NCBI GenBank assembly: GCA_965232105.1
Contig: OZ246956.1
Location: 3,410,001 to 3,474,000 of the forward strand
Reading direction: 5' to 3'
Source of the DNA: Multivorans sp965232105
Lineage (GTDB): Bacteria; Acidobacteriota; Thermoanaerobaculia; Multivoradales; Multivoraceae
DNA: 64,000 nucleotides
The notes under the pieces are model-generated. The model did no database searches. It had not been told where the DNA came from and was given only the letters and a program-made list of their open reading frames with translations. This document shows positions 34,212-41,773 of the stretch, piece after piece. The position numbers and the translations under genes are program-made. How positions within the stretch are numbered: position 1 is the first letter of the stretch; every line of letters begins with the position of its first letter.

Positions 34212-35387
34212 ATGACTTCAGCGACGATCGACCCGACTTCAGCGACGACGGCCCTCGACGCCAGACCCGAGGCCACTGCCGCCTCGGCCGACGACTCTTT
34301 TCCCATTCTCGGCTTCGACCACCTGGAGCTGTACGTCGGCAACGCGAAGCAGTCCGCCGCCTGGTACGGCCACGCCTTCGGCTTCGAGTGCGCGGCGGTG
34401 CGGGGGCTCGAGACCGGGGAACGGGCGCGCGCGTCCTACCTGGTGGAGCAGGGCGACATCCGGCTCGTGCTGACCAGTGCGCTGCACTCGTCGCATGACG
34501 CCGCCCGGTCGGTACGGCGGCACGGCGACTCCGTGGCGGTCATCGCACTTTCGGTCCCGGACGCGGACGAGGCGTTCGCGGCCGCGGTGTCGCGGGGGGC
34601 GGAGGCGGCCGCGGCGCCGGCAACGGCCCGTGACGAGCACGGCGAACTCCGTCACGCTTCGATTCGCCTCTACGGCGATTGCGTGCTGCAGTTCATGGAA
34701 CGCCGGGACTACGCCGGTCTATTCGGCCCCGGTTTCGAGCCGGCGCCGGACGTGCCCGGCGCGGCGGCGGCCCGAGGCTGCGGCCTGCTCACCATCGACC
34801 ACGTCGTGGCCAACGTCGAGCTCGGGCGGATGAACGAGTGGGCCCGGTTCTTCTCGCGCGTCCTGGGGTTCAACCAGCTCGTCCACTTCGACGACGAGGC
34901 GATCTCGACCGAGTACTCGGCGCTCATGTCGAAGGTGATGCAGGACGGCTCGGGGGTCATCAAGTTCCCGATCAACGAACCGGCCGAGGGACGCAGGAAG
35001 TCGCAGATCGAGGAGTTCCTCGACTTTCACGAAGGCCCGGGCGTGCAGCACGTCGCCTGCCGTACCGACGACATCGTGGGCACGGTGTCCCGGCTGCGCG
35101 AGAACGGGGTCGAGTTCCTCCACGTGCCCGGCACGTACTACGACGACCTCGAACAGCGAGTCGGGAAGATCGACGAACCGATCGATCGACTGGCGGAACT
35201 CGGCATCCTCGCCGACCGCGACGAGGACGGCTACCTGCTGCAGATCTTCACCAAGCCGGTCGAGGACCGGCCGACCCTGTTCTACGAGATCATCGAGCGC
35301 CACGGGGCGCGGGGCTTCGGCGAGGGCAACTTCAAGAGCCTGTTCGTTGCCCTTGAACGCGAACAGGGGCTGAGGGGAAACCTGTGA
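34212..35387 (+). CDS. hppD: 4-hydroxyphenylpyruvate dioxygenase
   Basis: A 391-residue Fe(II) enzyme converting 4-hydroxyphenylpyruvate to homogentisate. It has two vicinal-oxygen-chelate halves. The first begins FDHLELYVGNAKQSAAWYGH. The second carries the iron ligands: His in LTIDHVVANVELG, His in GPGVQHVACRTDDIV and Glu in TLFYEIIERHGARGFG. The product-release C-terminal helix region GEGNFKSLFVALEREQ is present. Length is normal. An AGGAG site lies about 11 bases before the ATG, and the previous stop is 17 bases upstream. The stop overlaps the GTG of the next gene. Confidence 0.97.
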   Translation: MTSATIDPTSATTALDARPEATAASADDSFPILGFDHLELYVGNAKQSAAWYGHAFGFECAAVRGLETGERARASYLVEQGDIRLVLTSALHSSHDAARSVRRHGDSVAVIALSVPDADEAFAAAVSRGAEAAAAPATARDEHGELRHASIRLYGDCVLQFMERRDYAGLFGPGFEPAPDVPGAAAARGCGLLTIDHVVANVELGRMNEWARFFSRVLGFNQLVHFDDEAISTEYSALMSKVMQDGSGVIKFPINEPAEGRRKSQIEEFLDFHEGPGVQHVACRTDDIVGTVSRLRENGVEFLHVPGTYYDDLEQRVGKIDEPIDRLAELGILADRDEDGYLLQIFTKPVEDRPTLFYEIIERHGARGFGEGNFKSLFVALEREQGLRGNL

Positions 35388-36541
35388 GCTACTACCTGCG
35401 TGTGGGCGAAGTTCCGCACAAGCGCCACACCGTGTTCCGCAAGCCCGACGGATCTCTTCACCACGAGGAGGTGATGGGGATCCACGGCTTCTCAGGCGTC
35501 CAGTCGATCCTCTACCACCTGAATCCGCCGACCGCGGTGGAGCGGATCGGTGAACGGTCGGGGAACGGTCTCAAGCTCGAGTACGCGGGACCGCTCCGGC
35601 ACCGGCTGATCCGTGCCGCCAGATCGCCGGAACAGGGAGATGCGGTGAGCGGCCGCGTGCCCCTGATGGCCAATCGCGATCTTGTGTTGTCCGTGGCCCG
35701 CTTCCGGGAGTCCATGGACTACTGGTACCGCTACGCGCATGGCGACGAGCTGCTCTTCGTGCACGAGGGGCACGGCGTGCTGGAGACCCAGTTCGGTCAC
35801 ATCGAGTACCGCCCGGGGGACTATCTGGTCCTTCCCACCGGAGTCATCTGGCGACTCCTGCCGCGGGCGGACGAGTCACAGCGGATGCTCTGTGTCGAAG
35901 CGGCCGGCCATATCGAACCGCCAGGACGATACGTGAACCGCTACGGCCAGTTCCTTGAGAACTCGCCGTACTGCGAGCGCGACATTCGTGCTCCGCAATG
36001 GGTCGAGCCGCGGGACGAGGAGGGCGAGTTCGAGGTCCGGGTCAAGGCGCGCGGCGGCACCACCCGGTACCTGTACGGGCGTCACCCGATGGACGTCGTC
36101 GGCTGGGACGGCCACCTGTGGCCGTACGCTTTCAACATCGAGGACTTCGAGCCGATCACCGGCCGCGTCCACCAGCCGCCGCCCGTGCACCAGACCTTCG
36201 ACGGGCCCGGGTTCGTCGTCTGCTCCTTCGTGCCGCGCCTGTTCGACTACCACCCGCAGGCGATCCCGGCGCCCTACAACCACTCGAACGTCGATTCGGA
36301 CGAGGTCATCTACTACGTCGAGGGCGACTTCATGTCGCGACGCGGAGTCGAACGGGGCGCGCTGACGGTGCATCCGAACGGGATTCCCCACGGGCCCCAT
36401 CCGGGCGCCTACGAGGGATCGATCGGCAAGGAGTGCACCGACGAACTCGCGGTGATGGTGGACACCTTCCGGCCGCTGCAGATGACGGCTGCCGCGGCCG
36501 ATCTGGAGGACGAGAGCTATGCAACGAGTTGGCGTGTTTGA
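35384..36541 (+). CDS. hmgA: Homogentisate 1,2-dioxygenase
   Basis: A 385-residue cupin-fold dioxygenase that opens the ring of homogentisate to maleylacetoacetate. It has the N-terminal HKRHTVFRKPDGSLHHEEV stretch and iron-site residues in PAPYNHSNVDSDEVIYYVEG (His and Glu) and HPNGIPHGPHPG (His). It is shorter than the human enzyme (445) but typical of the compact bacterial form. The GTG start overlaps the hppD stop (GTGA) and its 3' end overlaps phhA by 23 bases, indicating tight co-translation. Genes for maleylacetoacetate isomerase and fumarylacetoacetase are not in the window. Confidence 0.96.
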   Translation: MSYYLRVGEVPHKRHTVFRKPDGSLHHEEVMGIHGFSGVQSILYHLNPPTAVERIGERSGNGLKLEYAGPLRHRLIRAARSPEQGDAVSGRVPLMANRDLVLSVARFRESMDYWYRYAHGDELLFVHEGHGVLETQFGHIEYRPGDYLVLPTGVIWRLLPRADESQRMLCVEAAGHIEPPGRYVNRYGQFLENSPYCERDIRAPQWVEPRDEEGEFEVRVKARGGTTRYLYGRHPMDVVGWDGHLWPYAFNIEDFEPITGRVHQPPPVHQTFDGPGFVVCSFVPRLFDYHPQAIPAPYNHSNVDSDEVIYYVEGDFMSRRGVERGALTVHPNGIPHGPHPGAYEGSIGKECTDELAVMVDTFRPLQMTAAAADLEDESYATSWRV

Positions 36542-37454
36542 ACAGGGGGTGTTGGAGCCGGCCACGGGTCGGGACCTGACGACCGGCCGGGCCGACTTCA
36601 TCGAGCGAGCACAGACCCGGGGCGAGCTGTTCATCGAGCAGCCCTACGAGCTCTACAGCGAAGCGAACCAGCAGACGTGGCGCCGGCTCTACCGGGCGCT
36701 CGCCGGCAAGTGGGAGCAGCACGCCCACCCGCGCTTTCTGGACGGCGTGGCGCGACTCGCGCTCGACCCGGACCGCATCCCGCGGCTGGCGGACATCAAC
36801 CGGTTCCTGGAACCCCTGAGCGGCTTCACGGCGCGGGCGGTGAGCGGCTACGTGCCTGCGTACCTGTTCTTCGACTGTCTCGGAAGGCGCGAGTTTCCGA
36901 CCACGATCACCGTCCGCGACGGCGACCGGCTGGACTACCTTCCCGAGCCCGACATCTTCCACGACCTGGCTGGACATGTGCCGATGCACACGGACCCCGC
37001 CTTCGCCGACGTTCTGGTCCGTTTCGGCGAGGCGGCGCGGACCGCGGCTCTGCGCGCCCGGGACGGCGACTGTCGCCGCGTCGAGAGCGCCTTCAAGGCG
37101 CTGGCGCGGTTCTTCTGGTTCACGATCGAGTTCGGACTGATGCGGCGTCCCGACGGCGACGGTCTGTGCGCCTACGGCAGCGGCCTGCTCAGTTCGGCGG
37201 GCGAGATCGGGCACGCGCTCGAGTCGCCCCGGGTGCAGCGGGCGCCCTTCCAGCTCGACCGGGTCGTGAACCAGAGCTTCGAGATCGATTCGCTGCAACC
37301 TCTGCTGTTCGTCATCGACGGTTTCGGTCACCTGGAACGCGAAGTGCGTCGCCTGGAGCGCTGGCTCGGGGACGGCCGCCTGGACAACGTGGCGCCGGGA
37401 GAGCCGGCGGTCAGCCGGGAGGATCTTCGATCCTTTTGTCCGGACGCCCGCTGA
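36519..37454 (+). CDS. phhA: Phenylalanine 4-monooxygenase
   Basis: A 311-residue pterin-dependent aromatic amino acid hydroxylase that makes tyrosine from phenylalanine. The iron ligands are visible: the two His in PDIFHDLAGHVPMHTDP and the Glu in FFWFTIEFGLMR. The segment YGSGLLSSAGEIGHAL is also characteristic. It is the last gene of the operon and supplies tyrosine to the upstream pathway. A pterin recycling gene such as phhB is not adjacent. A perfect inverted repeat spans its stop codon. Confidence 0.96.
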   Translation: MQRVGVFEQGVLEPATGRDLTTGRADFIERAQTRGELFIEQPYELYSEANQQTWRRLYRALAGKWEQHAHPRFLDGVARLALDPDRIPRLADINRFLEPLSGFTARAVSGYVPAYLFFDCLGRREFPTTITVRDGDRLDYLPEPDIFHDLAGHVPMHTDPAFADVLVRFGEAARTAALRARDGDCRRVESAFKALARFFWFTIEFGLMRRPDGDGLCAYGSGLLSSAGEIGHALESPRVQRAPFQLDRVVNQSFEIDSLQPLLFVIDGFGHLEREVRRLERWLGDGRLDNVAPGEPAVSREDLRSFCPDAR

Positions 37455-37467
37455 CGAGCGTCCGGAC
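37438..37467. terminator. Inverted repeat across the phhA stop, possible terminator
   Basis: Perfect 10-base arms GTCCGGACGC and GCGTCCGGAC separated by ten bases. The stem includes the last codons of phhA. There is no T-tract afterwards, so it is not a standard intrinsic terminator; it may stabilise the 3' end or be an unrelated palindrome. Confidence 0.4.
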
Positions 37468-37518
37468 TGGTTGGCATGTCGTGCGGTCCGCCCCCGCGCG
37501 GCCTCTTGGTGGCGCAGC

Positions 37519-37749
37519 TCAGCCCTCTTCCAGGACGCGTGCGTGCGTGAGGTCGGTGTCGGCGACGGGGCGAAGCCGCGACGCCGGCACGGTAGCCACT
37601 GCCGCGGTGTTGCCGTCGAGGGCCAGGAACTCCACCTCGAAGGCTTCGGCGTCGCGATGGACGTGCACGATCGTGCCGACGTCCCCTCCCTTCAGCCGTC
37701 CTGTTGCAAGGTCCTTCGTGAGCACGATCCGATCATGTTCCTGAAGCAT
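37519..37749 (-). CDS. DUF4926 domain protein
   Basis: A 76-residue acidic small protein matching the DUF4926 pattern: DRIVLTKDLATGRLKGGDVG, then EVEFLALDGNTAAVATVPAS. The function is unknown. It overlaps the end of the frameshifted DUF6883-type gene by 17 bases on the same strand, forming a small gene pair like others that accompany toxin-antitoxin or accessory loci (inference). It converges on the phhA operon. Confidence 0.75.
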   Translation of the reverse strand: MLQEHDRIVLTKDLATGRLKGGDVGTIVHVHRDAEAFEVEFLALDGNTAAVATVPASRLRPVADTDLTHARVLEEG

Positions 37750-38088
37750 CTCGTCTCCTCAGGGGGTAAGCAGTCACGAGGCGTGGCGCGTCACGCTCCG
37801 TGGCGACGATCCAGACGGTCCGTATTCGGGGATTGCGCCCGTCCGGGGTGTCGATGTCGCCGTCCACGCTGTACCTCGTCCCGTAGTCCGATCTTGACAC
37901 CCCGGTGACCTCTCCGTTCCTGCCGTGCTCCCGCAAGGCCCACGCGAACCGCCCACTGCGGAGTGCGCGAAACCCGAACGCCGAGAAGAATGCCCCTTGG
38001 TCCTTCCATCCGGGTGGCTTGACGAGAGCAGGTACTCGGCCACCTTCGATTCATCGACGATTGCGCGGTTTGCATTCGGCAGTTTCAC
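37733..38088 (-). pseudogene. DUF6883-type gene broken by a -1 frameshift
   Basis: Starting from GTG at 38088 the frame reads VKLPNANRAIVDESKVAEYL and continues to SSHPDGRTKG. It then leaves the family sequence at a four-base C run (plus-strand 37993-37996). Restoring one base gives AFFSAFGFRALRSGRFAWAL, REHGRNGEVTG and RTVWIVATERDAPRLVTAYP, ending at 37733. Both halves look like one DUF6883 protein of about 118 residues. A real decay event and a homopolymer sequencing error are both possible. Function unknown. Confidence 0.65.
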
Positions 38089-38103
38089 TCCGCGCCCAAC
38101 GTT

Positions 38104-38361
38104 TCAATCCCCCTGGTCCGGCAGGTCGAAGAGCGCCCGATCGCGTGGCTTGGTCAGGAAGCCGTCGAGGCCCCGGAGGATGCGTTCCCGCAGATCCGGT
38201 TCTTCTGCCGCTCGCGCTTCGAAGAACGAGCCGATGAGGATGAGCCGTCGCGTCCTGAGCTTGCGCTGCCGCGCCTTCTCGACCTGTTGCAACCGTAACA
38301 GACGGGCGGAGTCCGACTCTGGAGCCCGCTGACCGAACAGGGAAAAGAATGGCTTACACAA
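38104..38361 (-). CDS. Mobilization/TraD-like protein fragment
   Basis: 85 codons from a TTG start. The sequence ARLLRLQQVEKARQRKLRTR, then RLILIGSFFEAR and LDGFLTKPRDRALFDLP, resembles small mobilization or conjugal-transfer (TraD) proteins, which carry R-K-x-x-T-R-R-L/K-I-L-x-G and a T-R/K-x-x-D-R-A-L-F end. The frame stays open up to the amidase stop with no good start codon or ribosome site, so this is probably a remnant. No relaxase gene or oriT was recognised nearby. Confidence 0.45.
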   Translation of the reverse strand: MCKPFFSLFGQRAPESDSARLLRLQQVEKARQRKLRTRRLILIGSFFEARAAEEPDLRERILRGLDGFLTKPRDRALFDLPDQGD

Positions 38362-38436
38362 ACTGAGCGCCTCGCGCGGCTCAACCGGGACCTGGTCGGC
38401 GCCGCGTTGCGGCGGACCGGCAACCGGCGACTCGTC

Positions 38437-39930
38437 CTAAACAGACAAGCCCGGCGGACGCTCGAAGCCCCCGATCCGCCGACTCAGGCGGCGACCGAGG
38501 TCGAGGGTCGTTCGATCCTCCAGGAAGGGGCCGGCGATCTGGAGGCCGACGGGGAGGCCGTCGGCGGCCGTGCCGGCCGGGATCACCGTCGCCGGCAGGT
38601 AGGCGACGCCGGTGAGTCCGACCCAGAGGGTCTGCTCACCGTACGGTCGTTGCTCGCCGTTGACCGTGATCCGGCGTGCACCCATCGGCGAACTGTGGTC
38701 GTGCGGGATGGCCGTCGTCGGCAGGTTGGGGAGGAGCACGGCATCCCAGTCCTTGAAGAACTCGTGCCACTTGCGCCTCATCTGCAGGCGGCGTTCGTTG
38801 GCGGAGAGCCAGGCGCGGTGCCGCTGGGAGGCCCAGCGCGCGGCCAGGGCGCCTTCTTCCTCTTCCCGCATGCCGCGCTGGGCGAGGTCCTCCACCTCCT
38901 GGTGGCTGAAACCGCCGCACATCGCGGCGCCCAGGAGCTGCCCGAAGACGCGCGTTGCGTAGTCGAAGGTGAAGTCGGGCCGGGCCTCGCGGTCGATGGT
39001 GGCGCCGGCTCTCTCCAGCGCGTCGGCCGCGGCTTCGAGTCGCTCACGGACCGCATCGTCGATCGGGCAGGAGGGCTCCTCGAACCACACCGCAACGCGA
39101 TAGTCAGCGAGGTTCTCGTGGCGCGGGACCGGCAGTTCCAGGCGGTAGCCCGGGGCGTGCCATTCGTCCGGGCCGGCGAGGATGTCGAGGCCGAGTTCCA
39201 AGTCCTCGACGTTCCGCGCCATCGGTCCCGCCACGGCGATGTCCGCCTGGGTCAGGGTGCCCGGCGGGCCGGGAATCTGGCCGAGCGCGGGCACGATGCC
39301 GTAGCTCGGCTTGTGTCCGAAGACGCCGCAGGTCGAAGCCGGACCGCGGATCGAACCGCCGATGTCGCTGCCGAGTTCGAACGGCGTGAAGCCGGCCGCG
39401 AGAGCGGCGGCGGAGCCTCCGGACGAGCCGCCCGGGGTGCGATCGAGGTTCCAGGGGTTGTTCGTCTGGCCGAAGACCGCGTTGTAGCTCTGTGTGTCGC
39501 CGGCGTAGATCGGCAGGTTCGTCTTGCCGAAGATGACGGCGCCGGCGGCACGCAGCCGGGCCACGGGCGCCGCGTCTACTTCCGCAATGTGATCGCTGAG
39601 TTCGGGCGCGCCGGAGGTTGTGCGCACGCCGGCGGTCTGGAAGGAGTCCTTGATCGTCATCGCGACGCCGTGGAGCGGTCCGAGTGCGCCGCCCTCGGCC
39701 AGTGCCCGGTCGGCGGCGTCGGCCTCCCGGCGGGCGCGCTCGGCGTCCAGCGTGACGACGGCGTTTAGCGGCGGGTTCAGGCGGTCGACGCGGTCAAGGA
39801 GGAGTTCGAGGTAGTCGCGGGAAGAGATGGCTCGATCGCGGATGGCCGAGGCGACTTGCCCCGCCGTCCAGTACGCGGCGTCTTCGGCGGACCCGGGGGC
39901 GCCGGCGGCAACGGGAGAAGACATGCTCAT
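38437..39930 (-). CDS. Amidase (amidase signature family)
   Basis: A 497-residue amidase with the Ser-cisSer-Lys triad: Lys in GVAMTIKDSFQTAG, the cis-Ser in the Gly/Ser-rich DRTPGGSSGGSAAALAAGF and the nucleophile Ser in GSDIGGSIRGPA. It hydrolyses a carboxamide. The physiological substrate is unknown, and the lack of gatB/gatC nearby argues against Glu-tRNA amidotransferase. No signal peptide is evident. The ATG at 39930 has TACCCT seven bases upstream, which favours it over the ATG at 39924. Confidence 0.93.
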   Translation of the reverse strand: MSMSSPVAAGAPGSAEDAAYWTAGQVASAIRDRAISSRDYLELLLDRVDRLNPPLNAVVTLDAERARREADAADRALAEGGALGPLHGVAMTIKDSFQTAGVRTTSGAPELSDHIAEVDAAPVARLRAAGAVIFGKTNLPIYAGDTQSYNAVFGQTNNPWNLDRTPGGSSGGSAAALAAGFTPFELGSDIGGSIRGPASTCGVFGHKPSYGIVPALGQIPGPPGTLTQADIAVAGPMARNVEDLELGLDILAGPDEWHAPGYRLELPVPRHENLADYRVAVWFEEPSCPIDDAVRERLEAAADALERAGATIDREARPDFTFDYATRVFGQLLGAAMCGGFSHQEVEDLAQRGMREEEEGALAARWASQRHRAWLSANERRLQMRRKWHEFFKDWDAVLLPNLPTTAIPHDHSSPMGARRITVNGEQRPYGEQTLWVGLTGVAYLPATVIPAGTAADGLPVGLQIAGPFLEDRTTLDLGRRLSRRIGGFERPPGLSV

Positions 39931-39937
39931 GGCGCGG

Positions 39938-39943
39938 AGGGTA
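39938..39943 (-). promoter_or_regulatory. -10 box (TACCCT) of a leaderless start
   Basis: TACCCT on the minus strand, seven bases before the amidase ATG, in the context GGCGCTGCTACCCT. The same GCGCTGCTAC context precedes the AlkD-like gene. Confidence 0.5.
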
Positions 39944-40011
39944 GCAGCGCCGTAGGTCTCAGTGGCACTGCGCTTGCACTACGTTTGGCTTGGAGGCCAC
40001 AGTAGATGGAC

Positions 40012-40017
40012 TATCGT
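40012..40017 (+). promoter_or_regulatory. Candidate -10 box (TATCGT) for the VWFA-related genes
   Basis: TATCGT lies 16 bases after a TTGGAG -35 candidate at 39990-39995. Transcription would begin near 40024, giving a leader of about 40 bases before the first VWFA-related gene. This is one of the few places in the window with a passable -35. Confidence 0.4.
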
Positions 40018-40061
40018 GTTTTCTGGAGCAGGCGGACAGGCTGCGGGTCCTGGCAGGCGTG

Positions 40062-41732
40062 ATGCATGAAATGAGCTATCGAGCCAGTCCCCGGCGCCGG
40101 CCAGGGCGCAGGGCGTTCGCCCTCGTGTTGGGGGCACTCCTGTTCGGTGTTCCATCGTCAGCCCAGGAGCCGGAGCGCCTGTCTCCGGCCGAACTCGTTT
40201 TCGGCGAGGAGGTCGAGGTCCGGGTGGTCAACCTGGAGGTCGTCGTGGAGGACCGTCGCGGTGCCCGGGCCGTTGGCCTCGCCAGTGAGGACTTCCGGCT
40301 CTTCGTCGACGGCGAGGAGGTCGACATCGAGTACTTCACCGAGGTTACCCAGAAGCGGGCGGTTCGGGTTGCCGAAGGAGAGATGCCCCCGGCGGTCGGT
40401 GAGGAAGAAGCGGTTGCGACAAACTACGTGCTGTTCGTCGACGACGATCACACGCACGTCACGTTCCGGCGCCCCGTGCTGCGGGGATTCGCGGCGCGGC
40501 TGGAGGAGCTTGCCGTGCAGGACCAGGTGGCGGTGGTCGTGCAGAGCAGGCACCGCCTGGAGATCCTGAGTCCATTCACGACGGACCGGGAGGCGACCCG
40601 AAGCGCGATCGCGGAGCTCGACAAGGGTGGACGCTACGGCGGCTACCTGCGCTCCAGCCGGCGCAGGGGACGGGCTGCGAGTCGGGCGGCGCAGTCCAAG
40701 AGGGGAGAATCGATGTCCTCCCGAGAGGACGCGGCGTTGTCCGCCTACCTGCCGGATCGGCTCGCCGGCGCCCTCGGCTCTCTCGACTCCCAGGCCCTGG
40801 GCGTCGGTGTGCTGTCGGAAAGCGTGGCGCTTTCCTCGATGCTGGAACAGGACTTGCGGTTCTCGATCAACGCGGTGGTTTCCACGATGCGCGCGCTGGA
40901 TGTTCCGGAGGGACGGAAGGTGCTCCTGCTCCTGGCGGGAAACTGGCCGACCGGGGATTTTCGCCCGTATGGGGAGGGGGCGGCATTCTCCTCCGACCGC
41001 GAACTGCTTGACGGCCTGATCGACACCGCGAACCTGCTCGGCTACACGGTCTATCCGATGGACCAGCAGTCCAGCCGACCGAACACGCGGCTGTGGCAGA
41101 ACCTGCGCTACATGGCCCGAGACACAGGCGGCCGGGCGTTCATGGCCGGCAGCAACGTGACGGCGCTGGGAATCGTAAACGACGACACCTCGAACTACTA
41201 CTGGCTCGGTTTCGCGCCGCGGTATCGCCGCGATGACCGGGCGCACGACATTCGGGTCGAGGTGCTGAGGCCCGGGCTCCGCGTGCGTTCGCGCCGCGGC
41301 TATGTCGACCTTTCCCGTCGCGCCGAGGCCGAAATGGAGACGCAGCGTGCGCTCCTCTTTCCCGGAGAAGCGGAGTCCGAGGCCGGCCCACTGCGCGTCG
41401 ATGTCGGTGAACCGGCGCGGGTGAACCGCCGAACGATGAGCGTGCCGGTTACGGTCTACCTGCCGGTGGGGCGGTTCCCGGCTCTTCCGTACGACGGCCG
41501 GTTCGTTCAGGAGCTGCAACTGCGCTTTGCCACGGTGGACCGGCTCGGCCGGCAGGCCGAGATCCCGATGATTCCGCTGGCTCTCGGCGGCCGTTCACGG
41601 CCGTCGCCGGGGGATGTCGTGGCCTACCGGACATACCTGTCCATGCGTCGAAAGCCCCACGAGCTGGTGGTCACCGTGCACGATCCGCTGTCCCGGTTGA
41701 CTGCGGCCGCGCGGATGCCGTTGGTTCCGTAG
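40062..41732 (+). CDS. VWFA-related Acidobacterial domain protein (copy 1 of 3)
   Basis: About 556 residues with an export signal (RRAFALVLGALLFGVPSSAQ). It follows the acidobacterial VWFA-related pattern: VEVRVVNLEVVVEDRRGARA, DFRLFVDGEEVDIEYFTEV, a VWA-like core (NYVLFVDDDHTHVTFRRPVL; RKVLLLLAGNW) and the terminal TSNYYWLGFAPRYRRDD. The usual MIDAS DxSxS is replaced by DDDHT, so metal-dependent binding may be altered. Function is unknown; exported or surface protein-protein interaction is a guess. Starts at 40062 and 40071 are both possible; AGG lies just before the first. Confidence 0.83.
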   Translation: MHEMSYRASPRRRPGRRAFALVLGALLFGVPSSAQEPERLSPAELVFGEEVEVRVVNLEVVVEDRRGARAVGLASEDFRLFVDGEEVDIEYFTEVTQKRAVRVAEGEMPPAVGEEEAVATNYVLFVDDDHTHVTFRRPVLRGFAARLEELAVQDQVAVVVQSRHRLEILSPFTTDREATRSAIAELDKGGRYGGYLRSSRRRGRAASRAAQSKRGESMSSREDAALSAYLPDRLAGALGSLDSQALGVGVLSESVALSSMLEQDLRFSINAVVSTMRALDVPEGRKVLLLLAGNWPTGDFRPYGEGAAFSSDRELLDGLIDTANLLGYTVYPMDQQSSRPNTRLWQNLRYMARDTGGRAFMAGSNVTALGIVNDDTSNYYWLGFAPRYRRDDRAHDIRVEVLRPGLRVRSRRGYVDLSRRAEAEMETQRALLFPGEAESEAGPLRVDVGEPARVNRRTMSVPVTVYLPVGRFPALPYDGRFVQELQLRFATVDRLGRQAEIPMIPLALGGRSRPSPGDVVAYRTYLSMRRKPHELVVTVHDPLSRLTAAARMPLVP

Positions 41733-41773
41733 GTCCGAGGGAGGAACGCGCGGAGATCGAGAGGAGAACGACG

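Noticed and set aside
36330..37331. A 333-codon minus-strand frame over phhA
   Set aside because: It is the antisense of a clear phenylalanine hydroxylase frame with intact iron ligands and has no motifs of its own.
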